From the NCBI GenBank assembly GCA_937934295.1, contig CALHAI010000014.1, forward strand, positions 79,815 through 143,814: a stretch of DNA of 64,000 nucleotides. Reading direction: 5' to 3'. The position numbers were made by a program, and so were the translations under genes. Origin of the DNA: an uncultured Blastocatellia bacterium. Lineage in GTDB: Bacteria; Acidobacteriota; Blastocatellia; HR10. The notes under the pieces were generated by a model. The model was given only the letters and a program-made list of their open reading frames with translations. It had not been told where the DNA came from and ran no database searches. This document shows positions 36,444 through 45,577 of this stretch, one piece after another; position 1 is the first letter of the stretch; every line of letters begins with the position of its first letter.

Positions 36444-38288
36444 ATGAGACGACGGATCGTGAGCGGACTCATTGCGCTGCAGCTCGGTCTTCTTTCAGTC
36501 CTCATGGCGCAGTCCCCACATGAAGGGATGAAGACGGAAGGTACGCCCCTGCCGCCTGTGGTGCAAAAGGAACCAGCGTCGTCCTTGGAGACTTCGCTTC
36601 GTGCCCTCATTCAGCGTGCTGAGACCCTTTTCCAGCGAGGGGAGGTGGCCTATCGCCAAGGGGACTTCGTGCGCGCGCGTGAGGAGTTCGACCGCGCGGT
36701 GGATGTGATCCTCGAAGCCCGAGTGAATGTCCCAGCGCATCCTCAGCTTTTGGCCTATTATCGTTCGCTGATCGAGCGCATTCATGCGTATCAGCTTGAA
36801 GCGGCCATGCAAGGCCTGGAGCTGCGACAGCAGTACGAACCCTCGCTGCTGGAAGAGCTAGCGAAGATCGAATTGCAGGAGGAGGACATCAAGGCTGCCG
36901 AAGCCGAGAGCGAGGAGATCGCGCTCGATTTTCCCGTGACGATCACGCCGGAAGTCCGGCAGTTCATCCACTACTTCACGAAGAACCCCAAGGGGCGGGC
37001 GACGATGGAGACCGGGCTGCGGCGTGCCGGGCGGTATTTGGAGATGGCGCGACGCATCTTCCAGGAAGAGGGCGTCCCGCTGGATCTCGTGTGGTTGGCT
37101 CAGGCCGAGAGCAATTGGCGTCCGCATGCGCGCTCCCCCATGCGGGCGCAGGGTATTTGGCAGTTCATTCCGGGGACGGGAGCGAAGTACGGACTGCGCC
37201 AGACGTATTGGCTCGACGAACGATCAGGATTGGAGCAGCCCACGCGAGCGGCCGCTCGCTACCTGAAGTTCCTCTATGAGCGCTATCTGGACTGGCCCTT
37301 GGCCTTGGCGGCCTATAACTGCGGGGAAGCGACCGTGGATCGAGCGATCGCGGCTTCCGGGTACGCCGATTTCTGGTACCTGCATCGAAATCGCCTCTTG
37401 CCGGCTGAGACTCGTAATTATGTCCCGATTATCCTCGCCATCATCGCCATCGCGAAGGATCCAGCTCGATATAGTTTCACCGAGATTGAGCCGGAGCCGA
37501 CGTTAGAATATGAGGCCGTGCCCGTTGAGGGACCGCTTGATCTCCGATTGATCGCCGAGGCCGTTGGCACCTTGCCCGAGCACCTTCGAGAGCTCAATCC
37601 GGAACTCAAGTACGGGTATGTGCCGCTTGGGGAGACCTACACGGTACGGGTGCCTGTCGGCACAGGCGAGCAGATGAGTGAGCTGCTCGCGCGGGTGCCC
37701 CCGCAGCATCGGGATTCCTGGCGCATTCATAGCGTCGTCGAAGGGGAGACGCTACAGAGCATCGCCGAGGAACATCGCGTGAGTGCGGAGGAGATCGCGC
37801 AGGTGAATGCGCTGGACGCCGACGCAAGCCTGAAGGCCGGCGCGCGCTTGATCGTTCCGACGTCGGTTTCTCGTCGGTCGCCCTTACGGACTGTGGGCGT
37901 CGAGTTGACGCGGCTCTCGGTCGTGCGCGTGACGGTTCGCGCCCGTTCGGGCGATACGGTCACGCGCATCGCCGCGCGCTATGGCCTTTCGGCTCGAGAA
38001 GTCGCTCGTCTTAACCGCTTGAGCCCGCGTGCGAAACTGCGCGCCGGGCAGACGATCGTCCTCGTCCTGCCTTCGGATCGGGTGAAGAAACAGCGCGCGT
38101 CATCCGCACAGACGGCGGGGACGGCCTCCGCGCGCAGCCGTCGCCTCACCCATCGCGTGCGCCCGGGAGATACGCTCACTGAGATCGCCAATCGGTATGA
38201 TGTGACCGTCTCGGAGCTTCGTCGGTGGAATCGTCTCTCGACCGATCTCCTCAAACCCGGTCAGAGGCTGGTGATCTATCGCGAGTGA
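36444..38288 (+). CDS. mltD: Membrane-bound lytic murein transglycosylase D-like protein with LysM repeats
   Basis: 614 residues. Signal peptide (IVSGLIALQLGLLSVLMAQS), an N-terminal helical region with a TPR-like turn (GEVAYRQGDFVRAREEFDRA), then the SLT domain: catalytic Glu in WLAQAESNWRPHARSPM, followed by AQGIWQFIPGTGAKYGLRQ and AAYNCGEATVDRAI. Three LysM modules follow, near residues 430-470 (HSVVEGETLQSIAEEHRVSA), 500-540 (RARSGDTVTRIAARYGLSAR) and 570-614 (HRVRPGDTLTEIANRYDVTV). It cleaves peptidoglycan glycan strands with 1,6-anhydro product formation. Its 3' end overlaps the convergent sensor kinase by 38 bp. Confidence 0.92.
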   Translation: MRRRIVSGLIALQLGLLSVLMAQSPHEGMKTEGTPLPPVVQKEPASSLETSLRALIQRAETLFQRGEVAYRQGDFVRAREEFDRAVDVILEARVNVPAHPQLLAYYRSLIERIHAYQLEAAMQGLELRQQYEPSLLEELAKIELQEEDIKAAEAESEEIALDFPVTITPEVRQFIHYFTKNPKGRATMETGLRRAGRYLEMARRIFQEEGVPLDLVWLAQAESNWRPHARSPMRAQGIWQFIPGTGAKYGLRQTYWLDERSGLEQPTRAAARYLKFLYERYLDWPLALAAYNCGEATVDRAIAASGYADFWYLHRNRLLPAETRNYVPIILAIIAIAKDPARYSFTEIEPEPTLEYEAVPVEGPLDLRLIAEAVGTLPEHLRELNPELKYGYVPLGETYTVRVPVGTGEQMSELLARVPPQHRDSWRIHSVVEGETLQSIAEEHRVSAEEIAQVNALDADASLKAGARLIVPTSVSRRSPLRTVGVELTRLSVVRVTVRARSGDTVTRIAARYGLSAREVARLNRLSPRAKLRAGQTIVLVLPSDRVKKQRASSAQTAGTASARSRRLTHRVRPGDTLTEIANRYDVTVSELRRWNRLSTDLLKPGQRLVIYRE

Positions 38289-39978
38289 AGGGGCGGGCCA
38301 AGCATTGGCGGATAGCTCCCGCCAAGGCGTGGAGGTCATAGGGCTTCAAGAGAAACCCATCGGTCGCTTCCCAGGGGAAATCTTTAAGCTGATCCCGCGA
38401 GCTGTATCCCGTCATGACAAGGATCCGCACCTGTGGATCAAGCGCGCGCAGCTGGCGAAGGGTATGTTCCCCGCTCATCTCCGGCATCACAGCGTCAAGC
38501 AGGATCAACCGGATCTCCTGCCGGTGTCGGGCATAGAGGTCAACAGCCTCTCGCCCATTGCGGGCCGTCAGGACGCGGTAACCGAGCTTCTCCAGCAAGC
38601 GCTCTCCGAGCTCTAAGATCATGGGATCGTCTTCGACCAGCAGTAAGGTCTCCCCGCTTCCTCTGGGAACCTGCCCTTCCTCTGGCTGTTGGGGTGATCT
38701 GTTAGCCTCGGACTCCCTGGCCAGGGGCCAGAAGACGTGAACGCTCGTCCCCCGACCCGGCTCGCTCTCGACTTCGATCCATCCCCCATGAACATGCACG
38801 ATCTCTCGGACGACAGAGAGCCCCAGGCCCGTCCCTTTGTCTGCCCCTTTCGTCGTGAAGAAAGGGGTGAAGATATGGGGCAGGATTTCCGGGGCGATTC
38901 CCGTTCCCGTATCGCTGACGGTCAGGCGCGCGTAGGAACGTTCTTGAACACGTGTGCAAGACGGGGTTTGTAAAACATCGGGTCGAAGGTGCGCGGTTTG
39001 AATCCGCAAGCGACCGCCCTGAGGCATCGCGTCGCGCGCGTTGATGACGAGATTGAGCAGGACTTGCTGCACGTGAACCGGGTTAGCGGCCAGGGTGAGC
39101 TCTTGAGGGGCGAGGTCTAATTCGATCTCGATGTGCTCGGGAATCGTACGTCGGAGCAGTGCCGTGAAGTCCTTGAGGAAGGCATGCAGCGCGCAGGATT
39201 GTTCGGATTCTCCTTCCGGACGGCCAAGCACCAGCAGGTGTCGCACGAGATCGCGCGCTCGTCGGCTTAAGGTGAGGACCTGGTGCAGGTGTAGCCGAGC
39301 ATCTTCGGAAGTTTCGTCAGCCGACTCCAATTGCACGAGCGCCAGCTCTGTGAAGCCCAAGATGCCCGTGAGGAGGTTGTTGAAGTCGTGCGCTATGCCG
39401 GCCGTCAGAGCGCCGAGTGACTCCATTCGCTGCGCGTGCAGGAACTTGCGCCGAAGCTCCCGAAGTGCCTCTTCGCGGTGGACGTGCTCGAGCTCTTTCG
39501 CCACACAGACTCCGAGGATGTCCAACAGCGTGCGTTCGGCACTTGTGAGCCTCCGCGGTTCGGCCGCATGCAGGGCGAGCACACCGAGAATTTCCCCATC
39601 GCCTTGATTCCGGAGTGGGATGCCCCAGTAAAATTCCGCCCGGCACGACTGAAGCTCTTCGTCCTGTGGGAAGTAGTGCCAAGCCGCTCGATCGCAGATA
39701 CAGGGCCGCCCGTCTGCGAGGATGCGTTCAAGGGGCGTCCCGGAGACCTGGACTACTCCTTCGCGCTCGATGAGCCCTCTTTGGTACCGACTCACGACGC
39801 GAAGCATTCGATTTCCCATTTCGCTTCGGCCAAGGAGGACGCAAGGGACGTCGAGCAACTCCGCGAGAGCCTCAACCGCTTTATCGAAAAATGCTTGGCC
39901 TCGACATTCTCTTATCAAGTGGCAAATCCGCGCGAGAGCCCTCATCACGTTCGTTGACTCGCTCACCCATTTCGCCAT
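38251..39978 (-). CDS. Hybrid sensor histidine kinase with GAF and C-terminal receiver
   Basis: 575 residues from ATG 39978 (the frame extends to 40071 but that part overlaps the next gene's end and is not domain-like). GAF domain about 28-165, HisKA with LGALTAGIAHDFNNLLTGIL (His197), HATPase_c with LLNLVINARDAMPQGGRL, SDTGTGIAPEI, FTPFFTTKGADKGTGLGLS, and a receiver domain (LLLVEDDPMILELGERLL, phosphoacceptor in LILLDAVMPEMSGEHTL, Lys in GFLLKPYDLHAL). No membrane segment, so a cytoplasmic sensor. No cognate output gene nearby. Confidence 0.9.
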   Translation of the reverse strand: MAKWVSESTNVMRALARICHLIRECRGQAFFDKAVEALAELLDVPCVLLGRSEMGNRMLRVVSRYQRGLIEREGVVQVSGTPLERILADGRPCICDRAAWHYFPQDEELQSCRAEFYWGIPLRNQGDGEILGVLALHAAEPRRLTSAERTLLDILGVCVAKELEHVHREEALRELRRKFLHAQRMESLGALTAGIAHDFNNLLTGILGFTELALVQLESADETSEDARLHLHQVLTLSRRARDLVRHLLVLGRPEGESEQSCALHAFLKDFTALLRRTIPEHIEIELDLAPQELTLAANPVHVQQVLLNLVINARDAMPQGGRLRIQTAHLRPDVLQTPSCTRVQERSYARLTVSDTGTGIAPEILPHIFTPFFTTKGADKGTGLGLSVVREIVHVHGGWIEVESEPGRGTSVHVFWPLARESEANRSPQQPEEGQVPRGSGETLLLVEDDPMILELGERLLEKLGYRVLTARNGREAVDLYARHRQEIRLILLDAVMPEMSGEHTLRQLRALDPQVRILVMTGYSSRDQLKDFPWEATDGFLLKPYDLHALAGAIRQCLARPFTRDRSPASDRV

Positions 39979-40067
39979 ATTTGGCGTGTCTTTCGTTTGG
40001 TGATGGAGCGATTTCTTACACCTTGCCGCAGACGTCCTCACTGGAGGCACGCCCACCAAGGGGGCTT

Positions 40068-41039
40068 TCACATCCTTGCGGATGAGGCGGTGAGGAACTG
40101 GGCGAGGTGCGCGGGCGCGATGTTCCCCCCACTCAGCAGCGCGATTGTCGGACCGCGCGGGGTCACGCGCCCTGAGCGAAGTGCGGCCACACCTACGGCT
40201 CCTGAAGGTTCGACGACGAGCTTCTCTTCGCGGGCGAGCCAGGCGACGGCTTCGGCGACATCTTCGTCAGAGACCACGACGACGTCGTCCACATATCGTT
40301 GAATGAGCGAGAACATGAGCGTCCCAGGGCGTGTGGCCGTCAGCGCGTCGCAGATCGTCCGAGTCTCTGAGAGAGTGACGATCGTTCCAGCTTTGAACGA
40401 GAGGTATGTGGCATTAGCCCCCTCCGGTTGAACGCCGATGACCGAAGTGCGTGGATCGCCCTCTTTCAGAGCGAGCGCGATACCAGCGATCAACCCTCCG
40501 GTGCTGATGGGCACCAGAACCGTCGGTGCCTCGGGAAGCTGCTCCAGAAGCTCCAATCCGATCGTCCCATGCCCGATGGCGACGTTGGGATCTTCCATGT
40601 GGTTGATCGTCAGGAGTCCGCGTTCGACCTCCAGTCGCCGCAGCGTTTCAAATCGCGCCTCAAAGCGATCCTCGCACCAGACGATCTCTCCACCGAAGCG
40701 GGCCACTTGTTCGGCTTTGAAGGGCGAGGTCTTCCGCATCATCACGAGGACCGTGGGGACGCCGAGCCAGCGGCCCATATAGGCGAAGGCCGTCGCGAAA
40801 TTCCCCGAAGAGGTGATGGCCACGCCGCGTCGTTTCGCCGCCTCGCCTAGGCGCTGCAGCAGCGTGAAGGCCGCGCGCGCTTTGTAGCTGCCCGTGATCT
40901 GCAGGTTCTCGCATTTGAGCCAGATGGGATGGCCAAGTGCCATCGAGAGCAGCTCGCTCTTGAGAAGCGGCGTCTGCCGGATAATCGGCGGAAATGCCGC
41001 GCGTGCCCGTTCGATATCCGCTATAGCGATCTCAGCCAT
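40068..41039 (-). CDS. Threonine/serine dehydratase-like PLP enzyme
   Basis: 323 residues, fold-type II PLP enzyme. PLP Lys in ENLQITGSYKARAAFTLLQR, Asn/Ser loop ITSSGNFATAFAYMGRWLG, Gly-rich phosphate loop VLVPISTGGLIAGIALALKE and C-terminal LLSGGNIAPAHLAQFL. It probably deaminates threonine or serine to the 2-oxo acid; length without an ACT domain fits the catabolic class. The usual SFKLRGA is SYKARAA and the SSGNHAQ loop reads SSGNFAT, so substrate may differ from threonine. Its own extended -10 promoter lies 22 bp upstream. Confidence 0.85.
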   Translation of the reverse strand: MAEIAIADIERARAAFPPIIRQTPLLKSELLSMALGHPIWLKCENLQITGSYKARAAFTLLQRLGEAAKRRGVAITSSGNFATAFAYMGRWLGVPTVLVMMRKTSPFKAEQVARFGGEIVWCEDRFEARFETLRRLEVERGLLTINHMEDPNVAIGHGTIGLELLEQLPEAPTVLVPISTGGLIAGIALALKEGDPRTSVIGVQPEGANATYLSFKAGTIVTLSETRTICDALTATRPGTLMFSLIQRYVDDVVVVSDEDVAEAVAWLAREEKLVVEPSGAVGVAALRSGRVTPRGPTIALLSGGNIAPAHLAQFLTASSARM

Positions 41040-41060
41040 CGCTTCCTTCGACGGGGTCGA

Positions 41061-41069
41061 ATTATATCA
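41061..41069 (-). promoter_or_regulatory. Extended -10 promoter (TGATATAAT) of the dehydratase-like gene
   Basis: Minus strand reads TGATATAAT, a perfect TATAAT with upstream TGn, 22 bp before the start codon at 41039. No convincing -35, as expected for extended -10 promoters. The same motif recurs before nadD and the tRNA gene. Confidence 0.55.
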
Positions 41070-41240
41070 CATTGCCGGCACGAAGTCGTGGAACTTGCGA
41101 TCCTCATCCGACGTTACTATGCTTGATGTGGAGACTATGGGTGAACGGGTCCATGGAACGAGCATCTCGTGGCCTCCACTGCCTCAGGGGAATAAGGCGC
41201 AGTCTCGACTCTGGATGCCTCCCAGCCAGGAGGAAAACCG

Positions 41241-42611
41241 ATGAACGTCCGAAAGAGCCTTCGCAGCATCGCCGTACTCATCACCTTGGCGGCGACAGCC
41301 GTCGCTCAGAGGCCAAAGCCGGTCAAGGTCGAATTCACTGACGTGCGCTTGGAGAACGGCCTGCGTGTGATCTTGGTCGAGGATCACAGCGCGCCGGTTG
41401 TCTCACTCTGCATCACCTACAACGTGGGGTCACGTAATGAGCGCCCGGGGCGCACGGGGTTTGCCCATCTCTTTGAGCACATGATGTTCCAAGGCTCGGA
41501 GAACGTCGGCAAGGGCGAGCATTTCCTCCTCATCTTCAACACCGGTGGGGAGATGAACGGAACGACCAACGAAGAGCGCACGAATTATTTCCAGACGGTG
41601 CCGGCCAATCAGCTCGATCTCGTGCTCTTTCTGGAAGCCGATCGCATGCGGAGCCTCGATGTCAGCCAGTCGAATCTCGACAACCAACGACAGGTCGTGC
41701 AAGAGGAGCGTCGGCTCGGCCTGGATAATCAGCCCTATGGGCGCACTCGGGAGAAGCTGCAGGAGCTGCTCTACGACAACTTCGCCTATAAGCATTTGGT
41801 CATCGGCTCGATGGAGGACCTGAATGCAGCGACGCTGGAAGACGTGCGCGAGTTCTTCCGCATCTACTATGCCCCGAATAACGCTGTGTTGACGCTCGTG
41901 GGAGATTTCCGAACCGAGGAGGCGTTGGCGAAGATTCGCAAATACTTCGGGGGAATTCCCCGGCAGCCTGACCCTCCACCGGTGGATGTGACCGAGCCCG
42001 AGCAGATGGCTGAGCGACGAGCGACGGTCGAGGATCCGCTGGCGCGACTGCCGCGCGTGGACATCGCGTTCAAAACTGTGCCGGGGAACACGCAGGACTT
42101 CTATGCCCTTCAAGTGCTGGCCAACATCCTCCACGGCGGAGAGAGTTCGCGGCTCTATCAAAAGCTCGTGCGGGAGAAGGAGTTGGTGACGAACGTCAGC
42201 GGGTTCGTGGACGAAAAGCGCGCTCCCGGTGGCTTCACCATCACGGCGACGCTTCGGCCGGGGAAGCGCGTTGAAGACGTCGAAGCCGCGATCGCCGAGG
42301 AGATCGAGCGGTTGCAACGCGAGCCCGTCGCCGATTGGGAGTTGGCGAAGGCGAAGAACACGGCGCGTCGCGCGTTCATCAACTCGATCGCCAGCTCGCT
42401 CTCGCGCGCCATCTTGCTTGGCCAGTATGCCGTCTACTACGGTGATCCCAATGTGATCAACACTCGACTGGAGCGACTCATGGCCATCACAAAGGAAGAT
42501 GTGCAGCGCGTGGCCCAACGGTATCTGCGTCCGACGAACCGCACGGTCGTCATCACGGTCCCGAAGGCCGCGCTGGCACCCACATCCGGTCAAGAGGAGG
42601 GGGGACGATGA
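41241..42611 (+). CDS. M16 family zinc metallopeptidase, catalytic subunit
   Basis: 456 residues. Signal peptide (SLRSIAVLITLAATAVAQ). The inverted zinc motif HxxEH is intact in TGFAHLFEHMMFQGSENVG, and the third ligand Glu lies in QVVQEERRLGLDNQPYG. C-terminal M16 half with LANILHGGESSRLYQKLVRE. A periplasmic pitrilysin/processing-peptidase-like enzyme that likely works as a heterodimer with the next gene, which it overlaps by 4 bp (ATGA at 42608-42611). ATG 41241 follows AGGAGGAAAACCG. Confidence 0.92.
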   Translation: MNVRKSLRSIAVLITLAATAVAQRPKPVKVEFTDVRLENGLRVILVEDHSAPVVSLCITYNVGSRNERPGRTGFAHLFEHMMFQGSENVGKGEHFLLIFNTGGEMNGTTNEERTNYFQTVPANQLDLVLFLEADRMRSLDVSQSNLDNQRQVVQEERRLGLDNQPYGRTREKLQELLYDNFAYKHLVIGSMEDLNAATLEDVREFFRIYYAPNNAVLTLVGDFRTEEALAKIRKYFGGIPRQPDPPPVDVTEPEQMAERRATVEDPLARLPRVDIAFKTVPGNTQDFYALQVLANILHGGESSRLYQKLVREKELVTNVSGFVDEKRAPGGFTITATLRPGKRVEDVEAAIAEEIERLQREPVADWELAKAKNTARRAFINSIASSLSRAILLGQYAVYYGDPNVINTRLERLMAITKEDVQRVAQRYLRPTNRTVVITVPKAALAPTSGQEEGGR

Positions 42612-44101
42612 GGATCCGAATCCCCATCTTGCTCTGCGCGATCCTGGCACTCTCCCTCTCTGGGGTGAGCGCACAAGGACCTGGCGGACCGCAAATGCCC
42701 GGTCCCACAGGTCAATCCATCAAGGGGGCTGTCATTAAGGGAAGGGCCCCGGTCAATCGCGAGATCCTTCGCGTGCGCCTTCCCCGCCCGCGCGAAGCGC
42801 GGCTGAAGAACGGGCTTGAGGTCATTCTCCTTGAGGACCATCGCGTCCCGACGTTCACGATGCTGATGGTGATTCGAAGCGGAGGGATAGCCGATCCTCC
42901 CGAGCATCGCGGATTGGCGCAGTTCACGGCAGCGCTTTTGCGTGAGGGGACGAAACGTCGCACGAGTCGAGAGATCGCCGAGCAATTGGATACGCTCGGG
43001 ATCGCGTTCAGTGCTACAAGTGGCCTCTCGTCGTTGACGAGCAGCGTGAGTATGTCAGGATTGATCGAGAACCTGGGCGAAGCGCTCGATCTCTTCGCCG
43101 ACATCATTCGCCATCCTACGTTTCCGCCCGAGGAGGTGGAGCGCTATAAGACGCGCACGCTCGCGCAGCTTCAATTGCAACGGTCCATCCCGCAATTTCT
43201 CGCCCAAGAGCGGCTTAATCGTGCGCTCTACGGAGATCATCCGGCGGGATGGACGGCCCCTCCCGCGGAATCAGTCCGTCGGCTCACTTCGGAAGCGCTC
43301 GCTCGGTTCCATGCGGCGCATTATCGTCCAAATAACGCCTTCTTGGCCGTTGTCGGCGATGTGACCCTTCAGGAACTTCTTCCTCAGGTCGAGCGCTTCT
43401 TCGGCGATTGGGAGCCTGCCGAGATCCCCCGTGTGGAGATCCCTTCGGTTTCGATCCAACGCTCGCGGAAGATTCACCTCCTTCACCGCCCCGAATCGCC
43501 GCAGACCGTCATCCAGTTGGGCGTTTTGGGGATCACGCGGACGGATCCCGAGTATTTCGCCTTGCTCCTCGCGAATCACATCCTTGGCGGAGGGCCGACG
43601 GGACGTCTCTTCCTGAACCTGCGCGAGGACAAGGGGTACACCTATGGAGCTTACAGCTCCTTCACGAGCTCGAAATTCCGCGGCGTGTGGGGAGCAAGCG
43701 CGGCCGTCCGAACCGAAGTGACCGAGGGCGCGATGCGGGAGTTCCTCTACGAGCTGCAACGTCTGCGCGATGAGTTGGTCTCGGCCGAGGAGTTGGAGAA
43801 TGCCAAGCGCGCGCTGGTCGGGCGCTTCGCTCTCTCACTTGAGCGTCCGCAAGAGTTGCTGCAGAACATCATCACGCAGAAGATCTACAATCTGCCGGCC
43901 GACTATTGGGATACCTACCCGCAGAAGGTCTTCGCCGTCACCGCGCGCGATGTGCAACGCGTCGCGCGGAAGTATCTCGACCTCACGCGACTGCAGATCG
44001 TCGCTGTTGGAGAGGCGCCGCGAATCCGTGAGGTCTTGGCTCAGTTCGGGCCGGTCGAGGTCCTGGACGCCGAAGGTCGTCCGCTCTCGAAGCTTCAATG
44101 A
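42608..44101 (+). CDS. M16 family peptidase-like protein, non-catalytic subunit
   Basis: 497 residues. Signal peptide (IPILLCAILALSLSGVSAQ), a Pro/Gly-rich linker, then the M16 fold (LKNGLEVILLEDHRVPTFTM). At the zinc site the sequence is PPEHRGLAQFTAALL, so the HxxEH motif is missing. The partner-type motif is kept: LGGGPTGRLFLNLREDKGYTYGAYSSF-like Arg/Tyr region at about residues 325-350 (read as two parts, GGGPTGRLFLNLRED and KGYTYGAYSSF). This fits the inactive subunit of a two-gene M16 peptidase that clamps substrate in the chamber. Confidence 0.9.
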   Translation: MRIRIPILLCAILALSLSGVSAQGPGGPQMPGPTGQSIKGAVIKGRAPVNREILRVRLPRPREARLKNGLEVILLEDHRVPTFTMLMVIRSGGIADPPEHRGLAQFTAALLREGTKRRTSREIAEQLDTLGIAFSATSGLSSLTSSVSMSGLIENLGEALDLFADIIRHPTFPPEEVERYKTRTLAQLQLQRSIPQFLAQERLNRALYGDHPAGWTAPPAESVRRLTSEALARFHAAHYRPNNAFLAVVGDVTLQELLPQVERFFGDWEPAEIPRVEIPSVSIQRSRKIHLLHRPESPQTVIQLGVLGITRTDPEYFALLLANHILGGGPTGRLFLNLREDKGYTYGAYSSFTSSKFRGVWGASAAVRTEVTEGAMREFLYELQRLRDELVSAEELENAKRALVGRFALSLERPQELLQNIITQKIYNLPADYWDTYPQKVFAVTARDVQRVARKYLDLTRLQIVAVGEAPRIREVLAQFGPVEVLDAEGRPLSKLQ

Positions 44102-44203
44102 GTCCGAACCGTGCGAAGCGCGTGCTCCGGATCGGGAGTCCTGGCCCTTGGGCAAGAAGCGACCTCTCATGCGCATCGTGTCTCTTTAGAGACTCGATTC
44201 AAG

Positions 44204-44947
44204 ATGGGTGATGATTTTCGGCATCTTCGCGTAGAAGAGCGGCGCGGATATTGGGTCGTCGTCTTCGATCGCGCGGGAACTTCCGCAGCCCCCAATGTGC
44301 TCAGTCTCGATGCGCTCGCCGAATTTCAAGTCATCGTTGAAGCCATAGAGCGTCAGGCGGACATCGCGGCCGTGGTCCTTACCGGGGCGGAGGGAAGGGG
44401 GTTCATCGCTGGGGCCGATCTTCGGGAGGTGCATCGTCTGACGCCTCGGGAAGCGCTTGTGTTCTCTCGGTACGGGCAGGAGCTGTTTCGCCGCATCGAG
44501 AGCGCGCGGTCGCTTTTCATCGCGGCCATTGATGGGTATTGCATGGGCGGGGGATTGGATCTCGCGCTCGCGTGTGATCTGCGATACGCCACGGCACGAT
44601 CCGTCTTCGCCCATCCGGGCGCGCGTCTTGGCTTGCTCACGGGATGGGGAGGGACGGCCCGCTTGCCGCGCGCGATCGGACGGGCCGAAGCGCTGCGCCT
44701 TTTCCTGACGGCCGAGCGGATCTCGGCTGCAGAAGCCCTGCGCCTGGGGCTCATCCATCGAGTGGTGGAGGGGAACGTCCTCACGTTTGCTCGTCAACGG
44801 GCGGAAGCGGCGATCCGCCATGGCCCTCAAACGCTCGCCGGCATCAAGGAGGCGTTGCGAATGGCGACAAGCTCTCGCCACGAGTGCGGACCCTCAGGGG
44901 ATGAGCCTCCCCGATTCTGCGTGGAGCGCTCATCGGACGTAGCCTGA
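44204..44947 (+). CDS. Enoyl-CoA hydratase/isomerase superfamily protein, catalytic residues changed
   Basis: 247 residues from ATG 44204 (weak ribosome-binding site; frame open from 44111). Crotonase fold: VVLTGAEGRGFIAGADLREV, oxyanion-hole DGYCMGGGLDLALACDLRYA, and FAHPGARLGLLTGWGGTARL. The two Glu residues of true hydratases (GGGxEL and QPE) are Asp and Gly here, so ordinary hydration is unlikely. The C-terminal 30 residues (HECGPSGDEPPRFCVERSS) do not look like the usual trimerisation helices, suggesting a frameshift or decay near 44880. Seventeen-plus bases after the M16 pair, no obvious link. Confidence 0.7.
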   Translation: MGDDFRHLRVEERRGYWVVVFDRAGTSAAPNVLSLDALAEFQVIVEAIERQADIAAVVLTGAEGRGFIAGADLREVHRLTPREALVFSRYGQELFRRIESARSLFIAAIDGYCMGGGLDLALACDLRYATARSVFAHPGARLGLLTGWGGTARLPRAIGRAEALRLFLTAERISAAEALRLGLIHRVVEGNVLTFARQRAEAAIRHGPQTLAGIKEALRMATSSRHECGPSGDEPPRFCVERSSDVA

Positions 44948-45082
44948 GTGAAGAAGGCGTATCCGAGAGTCCCTTCGTCTCGGCACGCGAGATATTCGGG
45001 GTGGCGTGCTGGGAAAGCGATGGTTTTGGAGCTATGGGGAAGGCGGTCACAGCGCGCGCCCTTTGGTGGAGGGAGAGGAACG

Positions 45083-45577
45083 ATGGCTCGACGGCATGAG
45101 AGTTTGATCCCGCTCTCGCATGGACACCATCACGGGTTGGTGATGAGCCTTCGCCTCCGACGCGCGCTGACCCACGCGTCGCCTGATGCGGAAGCGCTGC
45201 GGCAACTCGCGCGCGCCGTCGTCTCCTTTTTCGAGAGCGATCTCCGGCCCCATTTCGCCGCCGAGGAGGAGGGGCTCTTCCCCATCATGGAAGCGAATCT
45301 CGGCCGCCTCGATCTCCTCGCGGAGTTACGAGAGGAGCACGAGCGCTTTCGCGCGTGGATCGAAGAGGTGCGGCGTTCGATGGACGCTTCCCCTTCGGCG
45401 GAGACGCTTCGGGCCTTCGGCGCTCTCCTCCACGATCATATTCGGAAGGAAGAGCGCATCTTGTTCCCGATCTTCGAAGAACGAATGCCGCCGGACGAAG
45501 CGCGACGAGCAGCCGTGGTGATCGCCGAACGATTGGCCGCGGGCTCTCGACGCGATATGGCGGAACAAAGCCGATGA
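45083..45577 (+). CDS. Hemerythrin HHE-domain protein
   Basis: 164 residues from ATG 45083, preceded by GGGAGAGGAA. Four-helix HHE domain with iron-binding positions visible: LIPLSHGHHHGLVMSLRLRR, DLRPHFAAEEEGLFPIME, LREEHERFRAWIEEV and LLHDHIRKEERILFPIFEER. Such proteins bind a di-iron centre and oxygen or NO, or act in iron and nitrosative-stress repair. The upstream in-frame extension (44948-45082) is not conserved-looking. No signal peptide, cytoplasmic. Confidence 0.88.
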   Translation: MARRHESLIPLSHGHHHGLVMSLRLRRALTHASPDAEALRQLARAVVSFFESDLRPHFAAEEEGLFPIMEANLGRLDLLAELREEHERFRAWIEEVRRSMDASPSAETLRAFGALLHDHIRKEERILFPIFEERMPPDEARRAAVVIAERLAAGSRRDMAEQSR

